Shown in pieces: positions 9,030 to 18,947 of a stretch of DNA of 64,000 bases (position 1 is the first letter of the stretch; every line of letters begins with the position of its first letter). The stretch comes from Nitratireductor pacificus pht-3B (lineage in GTDB: Bacteria > Pseudomonadota > Alphaproteobacteria > Rhizobiales > Rhizobiaceae). Location of the stretch: assembly GCF_000300335.1 (NCBI RefSeq), contig NZ_AMRM01000021.1, positions 31,000 to 94,999 on the forward strand, given 5' to 3'. Below the pieces are notes generated by a model. That model had not been told where the DNA came from and did no database searches. It worked only from the letters and a program-made list of their open reading frames with translations. Position numbers and translations under genes: made by a program.

Positions 9030-10253
9030 TCAGAAAAACGCCTGCAGCCCCGTCTGCGCGCGGCCGAGGATCAGCGCGTGGACGTCGTGCGTGCCCTCAT
9101 AGGTGTTGACCGTCTCCAGGTTCTGCGCGTGGCGCATGACGTGGTATTCGATCTGGATGCCGTTGCCGCCATGCATGTCGCGGGCCTGGCGGGCGATGTC
9201 CAGCGCCTTGCCGCAATTGTTGCGCTTGACCAGCGAGATCATCTCCGGAGCCATCCGGCCCTCGTCGAACAGGCGGCCGACGCGCAGCGAACCCTGCAGG
9301 CCAAGCGCTATCTCCGTCTGCATGTCAGCGAGCTTCTTCTGGAAGAGCTGCGTCTGCGCCAGCGGCTTATCGAACTGCTTGCGGTCGAGGCCGTACTGCC
9401 GCGCCCGGTGCCAGCAGTCTTCCGCCGCGCCCATGGCGCCCCAGGAAATGCCGTAGCGCGCCCGGTTGAGGCAGCCGAACGGCCCGCCCAGCCCCTCGGC
9501 ATTGGGCAGCAGAGCGTCCTCGCCCACTTCCACGCCGTCCATCACGATCTCGCCGGTGATCGAGGCGCGCAGCGAGAGCTTGCCGCCGATCTTCGGCGCG
9601 GAAAGGCCCTTCATGCCCTTCTCCAGCACGAAGCCGCGGATCTTGCCGCCATGCGCCGCCGACTTCGCCCAGACGACGAACACATCGGCGATAGGCGAAT
9701 TGGAGATCCACATCTTCGAGCCGGTCAGCCGGTAGCCGCCATCGGTCTTGTCGGCGCGCGTCTTCATGCCGCCCGGATCGGAGCCGGCGTCCGGCTCGGT
9801 CAGGCCGAAGCAGCCGATATATTCACCCGATGCCAGCTTCGGCAGGAACTTCTTCCGCTGCTCCTCGGAGCCGTAGGCGTAGATCGGGTGCATCACCAGC
9901 GAGGACTGCACGCTCATCATCGAACGGTAGCCCGAATCGACGCGCTCCACCTCGCGCGCCACCAGCCCGTAGGACACATAGCCGGCGCCGACGCCGCCAT
10001 ATTCCTCGGGGATCGTCACGCCGAGCAGCCCGGCCGCGCCCATCTCGCGGAAGATCGACGGGTCGGTCTCCTCGTTCATATAGGCGTGCTCGATGCGGGG
10101 GCTGAGCTTGTCGGCGGCAAAGGCGGCCGCCGCGTCGCGGATCATGCGCTCCTCGTCGGAGAGCTGGTCCTCCATGAGGAACGGATCGTCCCAGACGAAG
10201 CTCGACCTGGAGGATTTCGACGCGGATCTGGCCTGTGCTGCTTCCATGTTCAT
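9030..10253 (-). CDS. gcdH: Glutaryl-CoA dehydrogenase
   Basis: An FAD acyl-CoA dehydrogenase that oxidatively decarboxylates glutaryl-CoA to crotonyl-CoA in lysine and tryptophan breakdown. The 407 residues show the family run [37 protein letters not shown], the glutaryl-specific arginine region ([17 protein letters not shown]) and the catalytic Glu in [17 protein letters not shown]. The start ATG has AGGAAGG six bases upstream. It is a single-gene unit with its own terminator, and the upstream region carries an AAGCTT-centred palindrome that recurs near 43.15 kb. Confidence 0.93.
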   Translation of the reverse strand: MNMEAAQARSASKSSRSSFVWDDPFLMEDQLSDEERMIRDAAAAFAADKLSPRIEHAYMNEETDPSIFREMGAAGLLGVTIPEEYGGVGAGYVSYGLVAREVERVDSGYRSMMSVQSSLVMHPIYAYGSEEQRKKFLPKLASGEYIGCFGLTEPDAGSDPGGMKTRADKTDGGYRLTGSKMWISNSPIADVFVVWAKSAAHGGKIRGFVLEKGMKGLSAPKIGGKLSLRASITGEIVMDGVEVGEDALLPNAEGLGGPFGCLNRARYGISWGAMGAAEDCWHRARQYGLDRKQFDKPLAQTQLFQKKLADMQTEIALGLQGSLRVGRLFDEGRMAPEMISLVKRNNCGKALDIARQARDMHGGNGIQIEYHVMRHAQNLETVNTYEGTHDVHALILGRAQTGLQAFF

Positions 10254-10319
10254 TGATGCCTTCCTGATGCGGTTGCGCTCTGTCGACGCCTGACGGGAGC
10301 ATACAGCATCCTAACGGAA

Positions 10320-10336
10320 AATACTTCAAGCTTAAA
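10320..10336. promoter_or_regulatory. AAGCTT-centred palindrome upstream of gcdH
   Basis: The sequence AATACTTCAAGCTTAAA lies 67-83 bases before the gcdH start. A copy with one difference is found at 43148-43164, upstream of the solute-binding protein gene. The core TTNAAGCTTNAA is nearly symmetric, as expected for a dimeric regulator. The 270-base gap it lies in (10254-10523) shows no gene. Confidence 0.45.
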
Positions 10337-10523
10337 ATGATTTTTTGGAAGAGGATGGTGCCGGGAAGGGATGGATTGGGGGGGGCGCGGGTTTCGAATT
10401 GGCGCCTTGCGCGCGCATGTTGCGACCATTCACGACGCTTTGGCAATTTGGAGAAAGTCGTTTCGGTTTGGTCAATCAGCGCCCGTGAAGGCGTGGAACC
10501 CGGACAGTCCTGACCCTGGACAT

Positions 10524-11243
10524 CTATTTCCGCTCTTCCAGCAGTTCGGAAACCGTCACGAACGTGAAGCCACGCTCGCGCAGCCCGGCCACGACAAGAG
10601 GCAGCGCTTCGCGCGAGGTTGCGCGGCTTTCATACATGACATGCATCAGGACGATTGAGCCGCTGCGCGCCCTGTCCACGACATGCGCGACGAATGCGTC
10701 CAGGTCGTCTGCAACTTCCGGATAGGTTTCCGGCTCGACATCCCAGGTCACCGTCGTTCGCCCGGTAGACGAGAGGTACCAGGGCAGCCCGAACAGCTTC
10801 TTGCCGTAGGGCGGGCGAAAATGAAGCGGTTTCTCATAGCCGATAGTGCGAATGGCCGCGTCGGTCTTTTCGATCTCGCTGCGGTATGTAGCGTAGCTTT
10901 TCATCACCATGCGGGGATGCGAGTAGCTGTGATTTCCGAGTTCATGGCCAGCCGCAACGATCGCGCGTGTTTCCGCCGGGTTCTCGGTCACCTCCCTGCC
11001 GGTAACAAAGAACGTCGCTTTCACGTCGAGGTCATCGAGAATTCCAAGCACTTCGTTCGTGAAACGAGCCGTGGGACCGTCATCGAATGTCAACGCGATG
11101 ACCGGCCTGCCCGTCTCCACCCGCGCCACCAGATCGCCGAAGGCCTGATAGGTCCTTGAGCTGCTGAGCTTGTAGAGGCCGAAGACGATGGCGAGAACCA
11201 GTGCCAGCGAAACCGAGGAGATGAGAAGACGACGAGACAACAA
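10524..11243 (-). CDS. Membrane-anchored polysaccharide deacetylase
   Basis: A 239-residue NodB-homology protein expected to remove N- or O-acetyl groups from a cell-surface or peptidoglycan-like polymer. One N-terminal transmembrane anchor (LLISSVSLALVLAIVFGLY) is followed by the catalytic motifs: LTFDDGPTA with the base and metal Asp residues, HSYSHPRM with the two metal histidines, and RPPYGKK. The domain therefore sits in the periplasm. The start appears to be TTG, with AGAGGG upstream at a slightly long spacing; no in-frame ATG fits better. The natural substrate cannot be read from the sequence. Confidence 0.85.
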   Translation of the reverse strand: MLSRRLLISSVSLALVLAIVFGLYKLSSSRTYQAFGDLVARVETGRPVIALTFDDGPTARFTNEVLGILDDLDVKATFFVTGREVTENPAETRAIVAAGHELGNHSYSHPRMVMKSYATYRSEIEKTDAAIRTIGYEKPLHFRPPYGKKLFGLPWYLSSTGRTTVTWDVEPETYPEVADDLDAFVAHVVDRARSGSIVLMHVMYESRATSREALPLVVAGLRERGFTFVTVSELLEERK

Positions 11244-11430
11244 TGCTTGGATCCCTCTTGCTGCGAAGGGCGTACATTGAAGACGGGCATGGCAGAAGTG
11301 TGTTTGTGTTCCCTACGCCCCGAACCTCGGGATTCGGGCACGACAGCGATTGCCTTCGATGTCCGGACTGGAGGCTTCAGCCAGACGGCGGCTCCGCCTC
11401 TTCAGCCTACGGCCCCTTCTCGCATCCTCC

Positions 11431-11796
11431 CTACCCGGAATCAGGCCCCAGAAGCGGCATCACGTCGACGCTATCGCACGGGAAGATCGTGAAGTGCGGA
11501 TGGTTTTCGAACAGCCGCGCCGCGGCCTCGTGCGAGGGCGCGCGCACGACGACGAAGACGGTCAGCTCGTTGACCACGTCGCTCACGCCGTCCGGCGAGG
11601 TGCGCTTGGTCGGGCCGAGCGGCCCGCCCTCATAGACGATCACGTCCCTGTGCGCCGCGTCCCAGGCCTTCAGGGCGGCCAGCCCTTCCGCGTCCCTCGC
11701 CCGCCGCTCCTCCTCGCTCATCGCGTACCAGGCCTGCCAGCGCGGGCTGGACTTGTTGCTGGTGAAAACGGCGAGATAGATGTCTTTCGCACCCAT
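11431..11796 (-). CDS. YCII-like small protein
   Basis: A 121-residue protein of the dimeric alpha+beta barrel type seen in YCII/DGPF proteins. The C-terminal part (VVVRAPSHEAAARLFENHPH, then a short FTIFPCDSVDVMPL tail) is like the end of YCII domains, where His and Asp residues line a small pocket. A GGAGA ribosome site precedes the ATG. No catalytic activity is established for most of the family. The 255 bases between this gene and the transposon show no gene. Confidence 0.75.
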   Translation of the reverse strand: MGAKDIYLAVFTSNKSSPRWQAWYAMSEEERRARDAEGLAALKAWDAAHRDVIVYEGGPLGPTKRTSPDGVSDVVNELTVFVVVRAPSHEAAARLFENHPHFTIFPCDSVDVMPLLGPDSG

Positions 11797-12051
11797 GGGC
11801 TGTCTCCGGCTCTCCTGCTTCAGTATGGAGCCGCCGCGGGCGTCCGTAAATGCCGGCCGGGTGCGGCCCTGCGGGCGAGCCTGTCTTGCCGGATCGCCTC
11901 TCCGGCTGCCCGAACCGGCAGCCCGAACGGGGAGAACCGCCCGCCCCGGACCCGCCGCGACGCCTTGCGTTGCGGGCTTGCGCGCATTTTTCTGCCGCGT
12001 CTTTCTCCCCGCCCTTCCGGCCTTTGCTATCCTTCCCCCATCGCCCTTACG

Positions 12052-12076
12052 CGGCCTTATGTAGCAAAGGCACCAA
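12052..12076 (+). repeat. Left terminal inverted repeat of the IS1595 transposon
   Basis: It begins CGGCCTTATGTAGCAAAG and continues GCACCAA; 24 of 25 positions match the right end in reverse complement. The 8 bases just outside, CCCTTACG, are the left copy of the target duplication. Confidence 0.92.
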
Positions 12077-12160
12077 GCCTTCGTTGCATTTGAGCCTGTC
12101 CTAAAGGAGGACCGCGCTATGCGCGCGTGGAAATGGTTACTGTCGCTGCTCGCCGTTGCG

Positions 12161-13153
12161 TTAGTTACTTTTTTTAATTCGGTGGTAAGTACGCAAATCG
12201 CCGCCGCTGCGGGCGCGGAGGGTTATCGTTTGAGACAGCCTATCGTTGTCCTTATGCGACGCGACGTAGATAAACTCCGTCTCACTTTCGTCGTCAAACA
12301 CGTCTCCGTACCTTATACGCCCGTACACGAACAATCGGGTCTTTGGGTCTCCGGTTCCGAACTGTCTGAGAACGGCTTTGAAATTGTGTGGTGTGATATC
12401 CAGCCGTTCCGTCCCCGGGGGCAGAGACCACCACTTTCTTCCCCGGATAGGAAGATCTCGCCAAGTCCCCTCATTAATATCCTCATTGTTTCCGATTGCT
12501 ATCGCGCCCGCTTCCACAACAATCCAGCGAGCCGGCGTTTGTCCATAGCTTATGTGGCCAAAAGTTACCCAGCCTCTATTATTTCTGTCGTCACCAATCT
12601 TCCGGTATTCCTTATCTGGCAGAACAATGAATCTGCCATCGGTGTATTTGACGAAGGCCCCACCCAGGGTGACGTATGGTCTGAGTTGCGCTTCGCCAAG
12701 ACGCTGCGTGATCGAAACCGTCTTTTCAGCGGCTCGCGTCCCAGCGAGAGCGGCAGCGGTCGTCGCACGGGCTTCACGAAGGGTAAGAGCAACATAAATC
12801 ACACCGATTCCGGTGACGGTGACACTCACCCACGTGGCCCACAACATACCCTCGGCCCAATCCGCCATCTCCCGTTGAGCGTTCAAATCCTGCTCGGCGC
12901 GTTGCTCGCTCCGGGCGGGTGTTTTGTAGCGGCTAAAGCATTGTTTGATTTCAGCAACCGTGATCAGCCGCAGGCATTGCTCTTGGGCCTCATAGGCGGC
13001 GGAATATGTGGCGTTCTGGGACTCGCGATATTGATCGGAGGATTGGTGGCCTTTTGAAAAAAGGACCGTCCAACTAGTAAACGCAACAAATGTCAGTCCA
13101 ATCGCGACAACTATCCAAGGTGCAAAGTCTGCGTACCGATTGCGCTTAGACAT
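12161..13153 (-). CDS. Passenger membrane protein of the transposon, unknown function
   Basis: A 330-residue protein I do not recognise by function. It has one hydrophobic helix near the N-terminus (PWIVVAIGLTFVAFTSWTVL) and a second near residue 105 (ATWVSVTVTGIGVIYVALTL), followed by a soluble C-terminal domain of about 200 residues with a short predicted coiled stretch rich in Ala and Glu. Proteins of this plan, two helices then a cytoplasmic domain, are common hypotheticals on rhizobial and other proteobacterial accessory elements. Its first 43 bases overlap the end of the DUF6471 gene, so the two are probably expressed together. Confidence 0.75.
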   Translation of the reverse strand: MSKRNRYADFAPWIVVAIGLTFVAFTSWTVLFSKGHQSSDQYRESQNATYSAAYEAQEQCLRLITVAEIKQCFSRYKTPARSEQRAEQDLNAQREMADWAEGMLWATWVSVTVTGIGVIYVALTLREARATTAAALAGTRAAEKTVSITQRLGEAQLRPYVTLGGAFVKYTDGRFIVLPDKEYRKIGDDRNNRGWVTFGHISYGQTPARWIVVEAGAIAIGNNEDINEGTWRDLPIRGRKWWSLPPGTERLDITPHNFKAVLRQFGTGDPKTRLFVYGRIRYGDVFDDESETEFIYVASHKDNDRLSQTITLRARSGGDLRTYHRIKKSN

Positions 13154-13335
13154 TGAAGGAAAAAAGCCGCCGTGAATTTACCCCGAGACAGCTTATTACG
13201 GATATTCACTTCCTTTTCGTCAACTCCTAATTGCGCCAGCTTTTCGACAAGCTGCGCATAAGTCACGCCTTTGCGCTTCAATTCGGCTTTCAGGAGGTTT
13301 GCCGCCAGAGCTTCGTAATCCGTCTTTTCAGCCAT
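13111..13335 (-). CDS. DUF6471 protein, helix-turn-helix-like
   Basis: A 74-residue protein of the DUF6471 family (KADYEALAANLL-type start; here EKTDYEALAANLLKAELKRK, then GVTYAQLVEKLAQLGVDEKE). The pattern of a short helix bundle with an ARLG-like turn resembles Cro/C1-type DNA-binding domains, although a function is not established. It is the first gene of a minus-strand pair with the membrane protein and is divergent from the transposase, with 105 bases between them, so it could repress either promoter. That role is inference. Confidence 0.78.
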   Translation of the reverse strand: MAEKTDYEALAANLLKAELKRKGVTYAQLVEKLAQLGVDEKEVNIRNKLSRGKFTAAFFLQCLSAIGTQTLHLG

Positions 13336-13440
13336 ACGTATCGCCCTCGCAGGAAAAAGTATCGTTTTCGATACATATGCCCTTGTGCTCAGTACGTCAA
13401 CGTACTATATTCATTACATAAGTAATAGAAACGATGACAA

Positions 13441-14395
<955 letters not shown>

Positions 14396-14403
<8 letters not shown>

Positions 14404-14812
14404 TTTGAACCAAACATGATCGCACGACGTCAGTCTGCGTCTCTGATATATCTTCGCTCTGCAAGGCGCAGTCCTGGATTCCACGAATGACCGCCGCAGC
14501 AAGATCGCAAACAGGCTTGATTTTGCCGTCAAACGATTTCTGAAGAGCCTTCCTTGCCTCGATTTCATAGAACTCGTTGAGGCAAACCCATGTTTCCTTT
14601 TTTAGATAAGTCGCCTTGGGTGGGATGAAAAAATTGTGGAATCGGTCTCGCGGCTGGCAACCGTAAGCTGTGCCGCGCCCATGCTGAACAGATGTTGTCT
14701 TCACGACGACAGATGTGCCCGCAGAAGTCCCTAGGACTACAAAGAGCTTCTCACCAGTTTCGCCATCGTGGAACGCAAAATCTTCGTCAAAGAATACCGA
14801 ACCCGGGTTCAT
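14396..14812 (-). CDS. Putative toxin, PemK/MazF-like, partner of Panacea antitoxin
   Basis: A 138-residue protein placed directly after the Panacea gene and overlapping it by 26 bases, which is the usual position of the toxin in Panacea-type pairs. The N-terminal part (VFFDEDFAFHDGETGEKLFV, then VVLGTSAGTSVVVKTTS) resembles the beta-barrel start of PemK/MazF ribonucleases, and the later FIPPKATYLKKETWVCLNEF could match their second half. The match is by eye and weak, and catalytic residues cannot be assigned with confidence. The codons and base composition are less GC-rich than the host's. It may instead be a toxin of a different fold. Confidence 0.55.
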
Positions 14813-15371
14813 TAGAAAGGCTCTTTATCAATTCATTGCGTTCTCTAGCGACCCGCATAACGGAATCTTTTTCATCTTTCCTTACAGCAAGCTCATAAGG
14901 AATCTCAGCTTGTTTTTTTCCTTCTATTTCATACACTTGGTGCCAAGGCTGGTTCTCCAAATGGGTGGCTTCGACCATCTCATCTGCTGTCGAATCCCGA
15001 TATTCCCGCGCGAGCGCTTCCAAGATTGAGAGTTCCCGCCTTGAAAAAAGCCGTGACGAAAACCCCACCTTTGGGCGGATGGCTAACATCTGTCCGTTCT
15101 TTGTTTCTTTTTCTTCTATCGAAACTGCTGCGGTAATTTCCTCGGGCGGCTCGGATATCTCGTTGTACAACGAAACAGGCACCGGGCCCATCGGCCAAGC
15201 ATTATACCTGAGACCAGTGACACTCCGGCCGGTTTGCTTAAAGTGCTCGAAATCGAGGAAATACAAAAGCTTGCAAAGCTTTGTCTTCCCGAGCTTTCTG
15301 GTGCGGCTTGCGAAGAAAATGATTGCCTGAATCATCTTCTCCCTGTCATGAGAAATCATCATTCCGGTCAT
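14787..15371 (-). CDS. Panacea (SocA-like, DUF4065) antitoxin
   Basis: A 194-residue protein of the Panacea/SocA family. The family signature is clear near the N-terminus: MIQAIIFFASRTRKLGKTKL, then CKLLYFLDFEHFKQTGRSVT, and the turn GLRYNAWPMGPVPVSLYNEI. Panacea domains are antitoxins that neutralise unrelated toxins, sometimes acting as a proteolytic adaptor, as SocA does for SocB in Caulobacter. Here it precedes a 138-residue gene with which it overlaps. The start may be the first ATG or the ATGATG three codons further, which has better spacing from GGGGAAGG. Cargo of the IS1595 transposon. Confidence 0.85.
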   Translation of the reverse strand: MTGMMISHDREKMIQAIIFFASRTRKLGKTKLCKLLYFLDFEHFKQTGRSVTGLRYNAWPMGPVPVSLYNEISEPPEEITAAVSIEEKETKNGQMLAIRPKVGFSSRLFSRRELSILEALAREYRDSTADEMVEATHLENQPWHQVYEIEGKKQAEIPYELAVRKDEKDSVMRVARERNELIKSLSNEPGFGIL

Positions 15372-15537
15372 CCTTCCCCCAAACGCCGGTGCGAATCACC
15401 GTAGCATGAACGCACACGTGCGGGGAGTATTCGGTTAACTGCGGTAACTAGTGTCACTTAGTGGCATAACCAAGCCTAAAAAAGATTGCCTTGCTACGCC
15501 TACCGACGCTCCCACCTTAAACTCCCCTTCGCATCCG

Positions 15538-15963
15538 CTACAGCAGCCGCCAGACGCACCCGGATTGCGCGTTCTCATAATCCGCACGTCCGCTTACCTT
15601 CATCTTCGATAGCGCACGGCTTACCTTGTCCGTAAGCGCCTTCTGAAAGCGCTGGTCGTCCGTTTCCCATCCTTTATCGCGGGATATGGCCAGCGCAATG
15701 TCGCGCGCCTGTAGACCGTCCGTACTGCTCCGCAAATGACCCACGACAAGCCGTCCAAGCTCCTTGCGGTGAAAAAGGCCGGATGTACAGGCTTTGCGAA
15801 CCGGAAACGCATCCTCGTTGACATAGCCCATCACCTTCAAGGCCGCGTCCAGGTGTTTCAGGTCCGCCCGTAGCTTTTCGACCTGGCCATCCAGGTGGAG
15901 AATTTCGCCAGCGATTTCCGAGCGGCGACGCAGTAGACCATGAATGACGACATCGTTTTCCAT
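15538..15963 (-). CDS. Small passenger protein, coiled coil plus possible winged helix
   Basis: A 141-residue protein I do not recognise. Residues 1-50 form a likely coiled coil (EIAGEILHLDGQVEKLRADL, continuing KHLDAALKVMG). The second half (GLQARDIALAISRDKGWE.. LTDKVSRALSKMKVSGRA) looks like a winged-helix or HTH fold. It lies 45 bases inside the right terminal repeat of the transposon, with 166 apparently non-coding bases before the Panacea gene. A regulatory or DNA-end role is conceivable but unproven. Confidence 0.65.
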   Translation of the reverse strand: MENDVVIHGLLRRRSEIAGEILHLDGQVEKLRADLKHLDAALKVMGYVNEDAFPVRKACTSGLFHRKELGRLVVGHLRSSTDGLQARDIALAISRDKGWETDDQRFQKALTDKVSRALSKMKVSGRADYENAQSGCVWRLL

Positions 15964-16007
15964 GCCACGGATTCTATGGGAACCCGCTCAAGAACGCCTC
16001 TGAAATG

Positions 16008-16032
16008 TTGGTGCTTTTGCTACATAAGGCCG
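16008..16032 (-). repeat. Right terminal inverted repeat of the IS1595 transposon
   Basis: Read on the minus strand it begins CGGCCTTATGTAGCAAAA and continues GCACCAA, matching the left end at 24 of 25 positions. The CCCTTACG immediately outside is the right copy of the target duplication. Confidence 0.92.
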
Positions 16033-16732
16033 CCCTTACGGGAACCGGGTCCGGACCGGGGATCAGGGAGGGCGGCGGCAGCCTCCCTCCCCGGGGAACG
16101 GTACCCGGGGACACGTGAGGGCCCGCGACAGGTCGGCGGCCGGATCGTTACCCCCGGTTGCGGAGAAGCCGCGAAGGCGGTGGTGTTGCAGGGGCCGGGA
16201 AACCGGACCTCTCGGGCATCATCGGCCGCGTGATCGACCGACGGATGGGACAGCGGCCGGACAGGCGGCGAAAGGGTCGCATATACATTCACAGATTGGC
16301 GACGCTTTCGCCGCCCGTCTTCCCGACCCCATGCTCATGCCCCGGCGGACCGCCGCGCGGGAACGGAGGAGTTATGCGTTTTCCTGCCATCCCGCATGCC
16401 TCGTCATCCTCGGAGAATCCAGAGGCAACACAAGCGCCGGCGCTCCCTTCTCCCCGCCTGCGGGGGTCCGAAGGACGGGTCGAGACCCGTGGCTCGACCC
16501 CGGCTGACCCGAAGGGCCGGATGAGGGGCCGGCGCCAACCCGGCAGAAGGGACGGAGGGCGACGCGAGCGCCAGTCCTTGACGCCGGCGCCCGCCCCTCA
16601 TCCCCCTGCCGGGACCTTCTCCCCGCCAGCGGGGAGAAGGACGCTGTCCTTCACGCCCCGCCAGAAAGGGAAGCACTGGAAACCACCCGTCCCGCCCTTC
16701 GCATCGCCCCCGAATCCGCCTAGAATCGCGCC
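16033..16732. other. Gene-free region with mosaic repeats upstream of mutL
   Basis: About 700 bases with no convincing gene on either strand. The first part is the right target flank of the transposon. From 16441 to 16540 is a RIME-like unit that includes a 40-base segment (16462-16501) identical, in reverse complement, to 8684-8723. A second unit at 16590-16641 carries the CCCCTCATCCCCCTGCCGGG arm and a CTTCTCCCC..GGGGAGAAGG hairpin and faces the first. The mutL promoter must lie in or just after it. Confidence 0.7.
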
Positions 16733-18640
16733 ATGACCATCCGCCAACTCACCGACACAATCATCAACCAGATCGCCGCCGGCGAGGTCATCGAGCGGCC
16801 GGCGAGCGTGGCGAAGGAACTCGTCGAGAATGCGCTGGACGCGGGCGCGACCCGCGTCGAGGTGGCGACGGCGGGCGGCGGGCTGTCGCTGCTGCGCGTC
16901 ACCGACAATGGCGGCGGCATCCCCGCGGACGAGCTGCCGCTCGCCGTCTCGCGCCACTGCACCTCGAAGCTCTCGGACGACATCCACGACATCCGCTCGC
17001 TCGGCTTCCGCGGCGAGGCGCTGCCCTCCATCGGCTCGGTGGCGCGGCTTGCCGTCCGCTCGCGGCCGGACGGCGCCGACAGCGCCGTCGAGATCGGCGT
17101 CGAGGGCGGGCGCGTGTCGCCGGTCAGGCCCGTCGCGGCCAACCGGGGCACCACGGTGGAGGTGCGCGATTTGTTCTTCGCCACGCCGGCGCGGCTCAAG
17201 TTCATGAAGAGCGAGCGCGCCGAGACCAGCGCCATCACCGAGGTGGTGAAGCGCATGGCGCTCGCCTTTCCCGCCGTGCGCTTCGCGCTTTCGGGAACCG
17301 ACCGCAGCACGCTGGAACTGCCCGCCGTGCCGGCCGATGGCGAGGGGCTTCTGCGCCGCATCGCCCAGGTGATGGGCAGCGAATTCGCCGCGAACACACT
17401 GGCCATCGACGCCGAGCGGGAGGGGGTGAGCCTCACCGGCCACGTCTCGATCCCGTCGTTCTCGCGCGGCAATGCGATGCAGCAGTACTTCTACGTCAAC
17501 GGGCGGCCCGTGCGCGACAAGCTGCTCGCCGGCGCCGTGCGCGGCGCCTATATGGACGTGCTGCCGCGCGACCGGCATGCGGTCGTGGCGCTGTTCATCG
17601 CGCTCGACCCGGCCTTGGTCGATGTCAATGTCCACCCGGCGAAGGCCGATGTGCGCTTCCGCGATCCCGGCCTGGTGCGCGGGCTGATCGTCGGCGCCAT
17701 CCGCCACGCGCTGGAGATGAGCGGCATGCGCGCCTCCACCTCGGGGGCCGACGCCATGCTCGCCGCCTTCCGCCGGCCGGAGAGCGCCGGTCCCGGCAGG
17801 CCTGCCGGCCATGGCTTTGCCCATGGCGGCCAGCGCTACACGCCGCCGCCGCGCCCCGCGCACGACTGGAGCCGCGACACCTCGCCTTTGCGCCCGCTCG
17901 ACATGGCTGGAGCGGGGGGCGCCGGAGCGGACGTCCTCGCGGCAGCGCCGGCGGCCGCGGGCGGCTTTTCCGCTCCCGCCCAATCCACCTTCGATGTGGG
18001 TGCAAGCCCGAGCGCCGATGCCCGCGCCGGCGTCGCCGACGCACCCGCCGGGCTGATGCGCAACCCGCTGGGGGCGGCGCGCGCGCAGGTGCATGAAAAC
18101 TACATCGTCGCCCAGACGGAGGATTCGCTGGTCATCGTCGACCAGCACGCCGCCCATGAGCGGCTCGTCTACGAGGCGCTGAAGGGCGCGCTGCACGCGC
18201 GGCCCCTGCCGGCGCAGATGCTGCTCCTGCCCGAGATCGTCGACCTGCCGGAGGAGGACGCCGACCGCGTCGCCGGCCACGCGGAATTCCTCGCCCGGTT
18301 CGGGCTGGGGCTGGAGCGCTTCGGCCCCGGCGCCATCGCCGTGCGCGAGACGCCGTCCATGCTCGGCAAGGTGGACGTGCAGCAGCTCGTGCGCGACCTC
18401 GCCGACGAGATCGCCGAGAACGACACGGCCGACACGCTGAAGGAGCGCATCGACCACATCGCCGCCACCATGGCCTGCCACGGCTCCGTGCGCTCGGGCC
18501 GGCGGCTCAGGCCGGAGGAGATGAACGCGCTGCTGCGCCAGATGGAAGCGACCCCCGGCTCCGGCACCTGCAATCACGGCCGGCCGACCTATATCGAACT
18601 GAAGCTGACCGACATCGAGAAGCTGTTCGGGCGGCGCTGA
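16733..18640 (+). CDS. mutL: DNA mismatch repair endonuclease MutL
   Basis: A 635-residue MutL that links MutS mismatch recognition to strand incision. The N-terminal GHKL ATPase is intact: [20 protein letters not shown], the Bergerat loop [11 protein letters not shown] and [13 protein letters not shown]. The central linker from about residue 340 to 430 is Pro/Ala rich. The C-terminal domain has the metal-binding endonuclease motif [12 protein letters not shown], and near the end [12 protein letters not shown] and GTCNHGRPT. This is the nicking type of MutL, found where MutH is absent. It is followed closely by a DUF2093 gene. Confidence 0.96.
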   Translation: MTIRQLTDTIINQIAAGEVIERPASVAKELVENALDAGATRVEVATAGGGLSLLRVTDNGGGIPADELPLAVSRHCTSKLSDDIHDIRSLGFRGEALPSIGSVARLAVRSRPDGADSAVEIGVEGGRVSPVRPVAANRGTTVEVRDLFFATPARLKFMKSERAETSAITEVVKRMALAFPAVRFALSGTDRSTLELPAVPADGEGLLRRIAQVMGSEFAANTLAIDAEREGVSLTGHVSIPSFSRGNAMQQYFYVNGRPVRDKLLAGAVRGAYMDVLPRDRHAVVALFIALDPALVDVNVHPAKADVRFRDPGLVRGLIVGAIRHALEMSGMRASTSGADAMLAAFRRPESAGPGRPAGHGFAHGGQRYTPPPRPAHDWSRDTSPLRPLDMAGAGGAGADVLAAAPAAAGGFSAPAQSTFDVGASPSADARAGVADAPAGLMRNPLGAARAQVHENYIVAQTEDSLVIVDQHAAHERLVYEALKGALHARPLPAQMLLLPEIVDLPEEDADRVAGHAEFLARFGLGLERFGPGAIAVRETPSMLGKVDVQQLVRDLADEIAENDTADTLKERIDHIAATMACHGSVRSGRRLRPEEMNALLRQMEATPGSGTCNHGRPTYIELKLTDIEKLFGRR

Positions 18641-18712
18641 CGAGCGGGGAGCGGATTACTTGACGCGGCGGGAAAAATATGGCGCAACGGGCATGATCAC
18701 GAGGCATTGTTG

Positions 18713-18943
18713 ATGAACCGTTTCGAAGGCTCAGGCGCGCGCGAGGCGCGCATCCGCTATCTGGATGGCGATTTTCAGGTGATGACGCCCGGCGCCTTCG
18801 TCCGCTGCGCGGTGACCGGCCATTCCATCCCGCTCGACGAACTCAAATACTGGAGCGTCGCGCGGCAGGAACCCTATCTCGACGCCGGCGCCTCGCTGGC
18901 ACGGGAGATGGAGGAGAACCCGGGCCTGCGCACGCGGCGCTGA
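18713..18943 (+). CDS. DUF2093 protein
   Basis: A 76-residue protein of the DUF2093 family, common in Hyphomicrobiales next to mutL and lpxK. It contains IRYLDGDFQVMTPGAFVRCA and the segment HSIPLDELKYWSV. Two TTG codons lie just upstream in frame, but the ATG before NRFEGSG is the likely start. It may bind metal or nucleic acid through its conserved Cys and His, but no function is known. Confidence 0.85.
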   Translation: MNRFEGSGAREARIRYLDGDFQVMTPGAFVRCAVTGHSIPLDELKYWSVARQEPYLDAGASLAREMEENPGLRTRR

Positions 18944-18947
18944 CCGG

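Noticed and set aside
12119..13057. 312-residue plus-strand frame over the transposon membrane gene
   Set aside because: The minus-strand frame encodes a protein with two clear helices and a soluble domain and overlaps a DUF6471 gene in a normal way. The plus frame has no domain after its hydrophobic start; only the start itself is noted as a finding.
16020..16292. 90-residue minus frame at the right flank of the transposon
   Set aside because: It crosses the transposon border and target duplication, has no ribosome site and a biased composition.
16598..18577. 659-residue frame antisense to mutL
   Set aside because: Composition (Arg, Gly, His, Ala rich) is that of a shadow of a high-GC gene; mutL on the other strand is certain.
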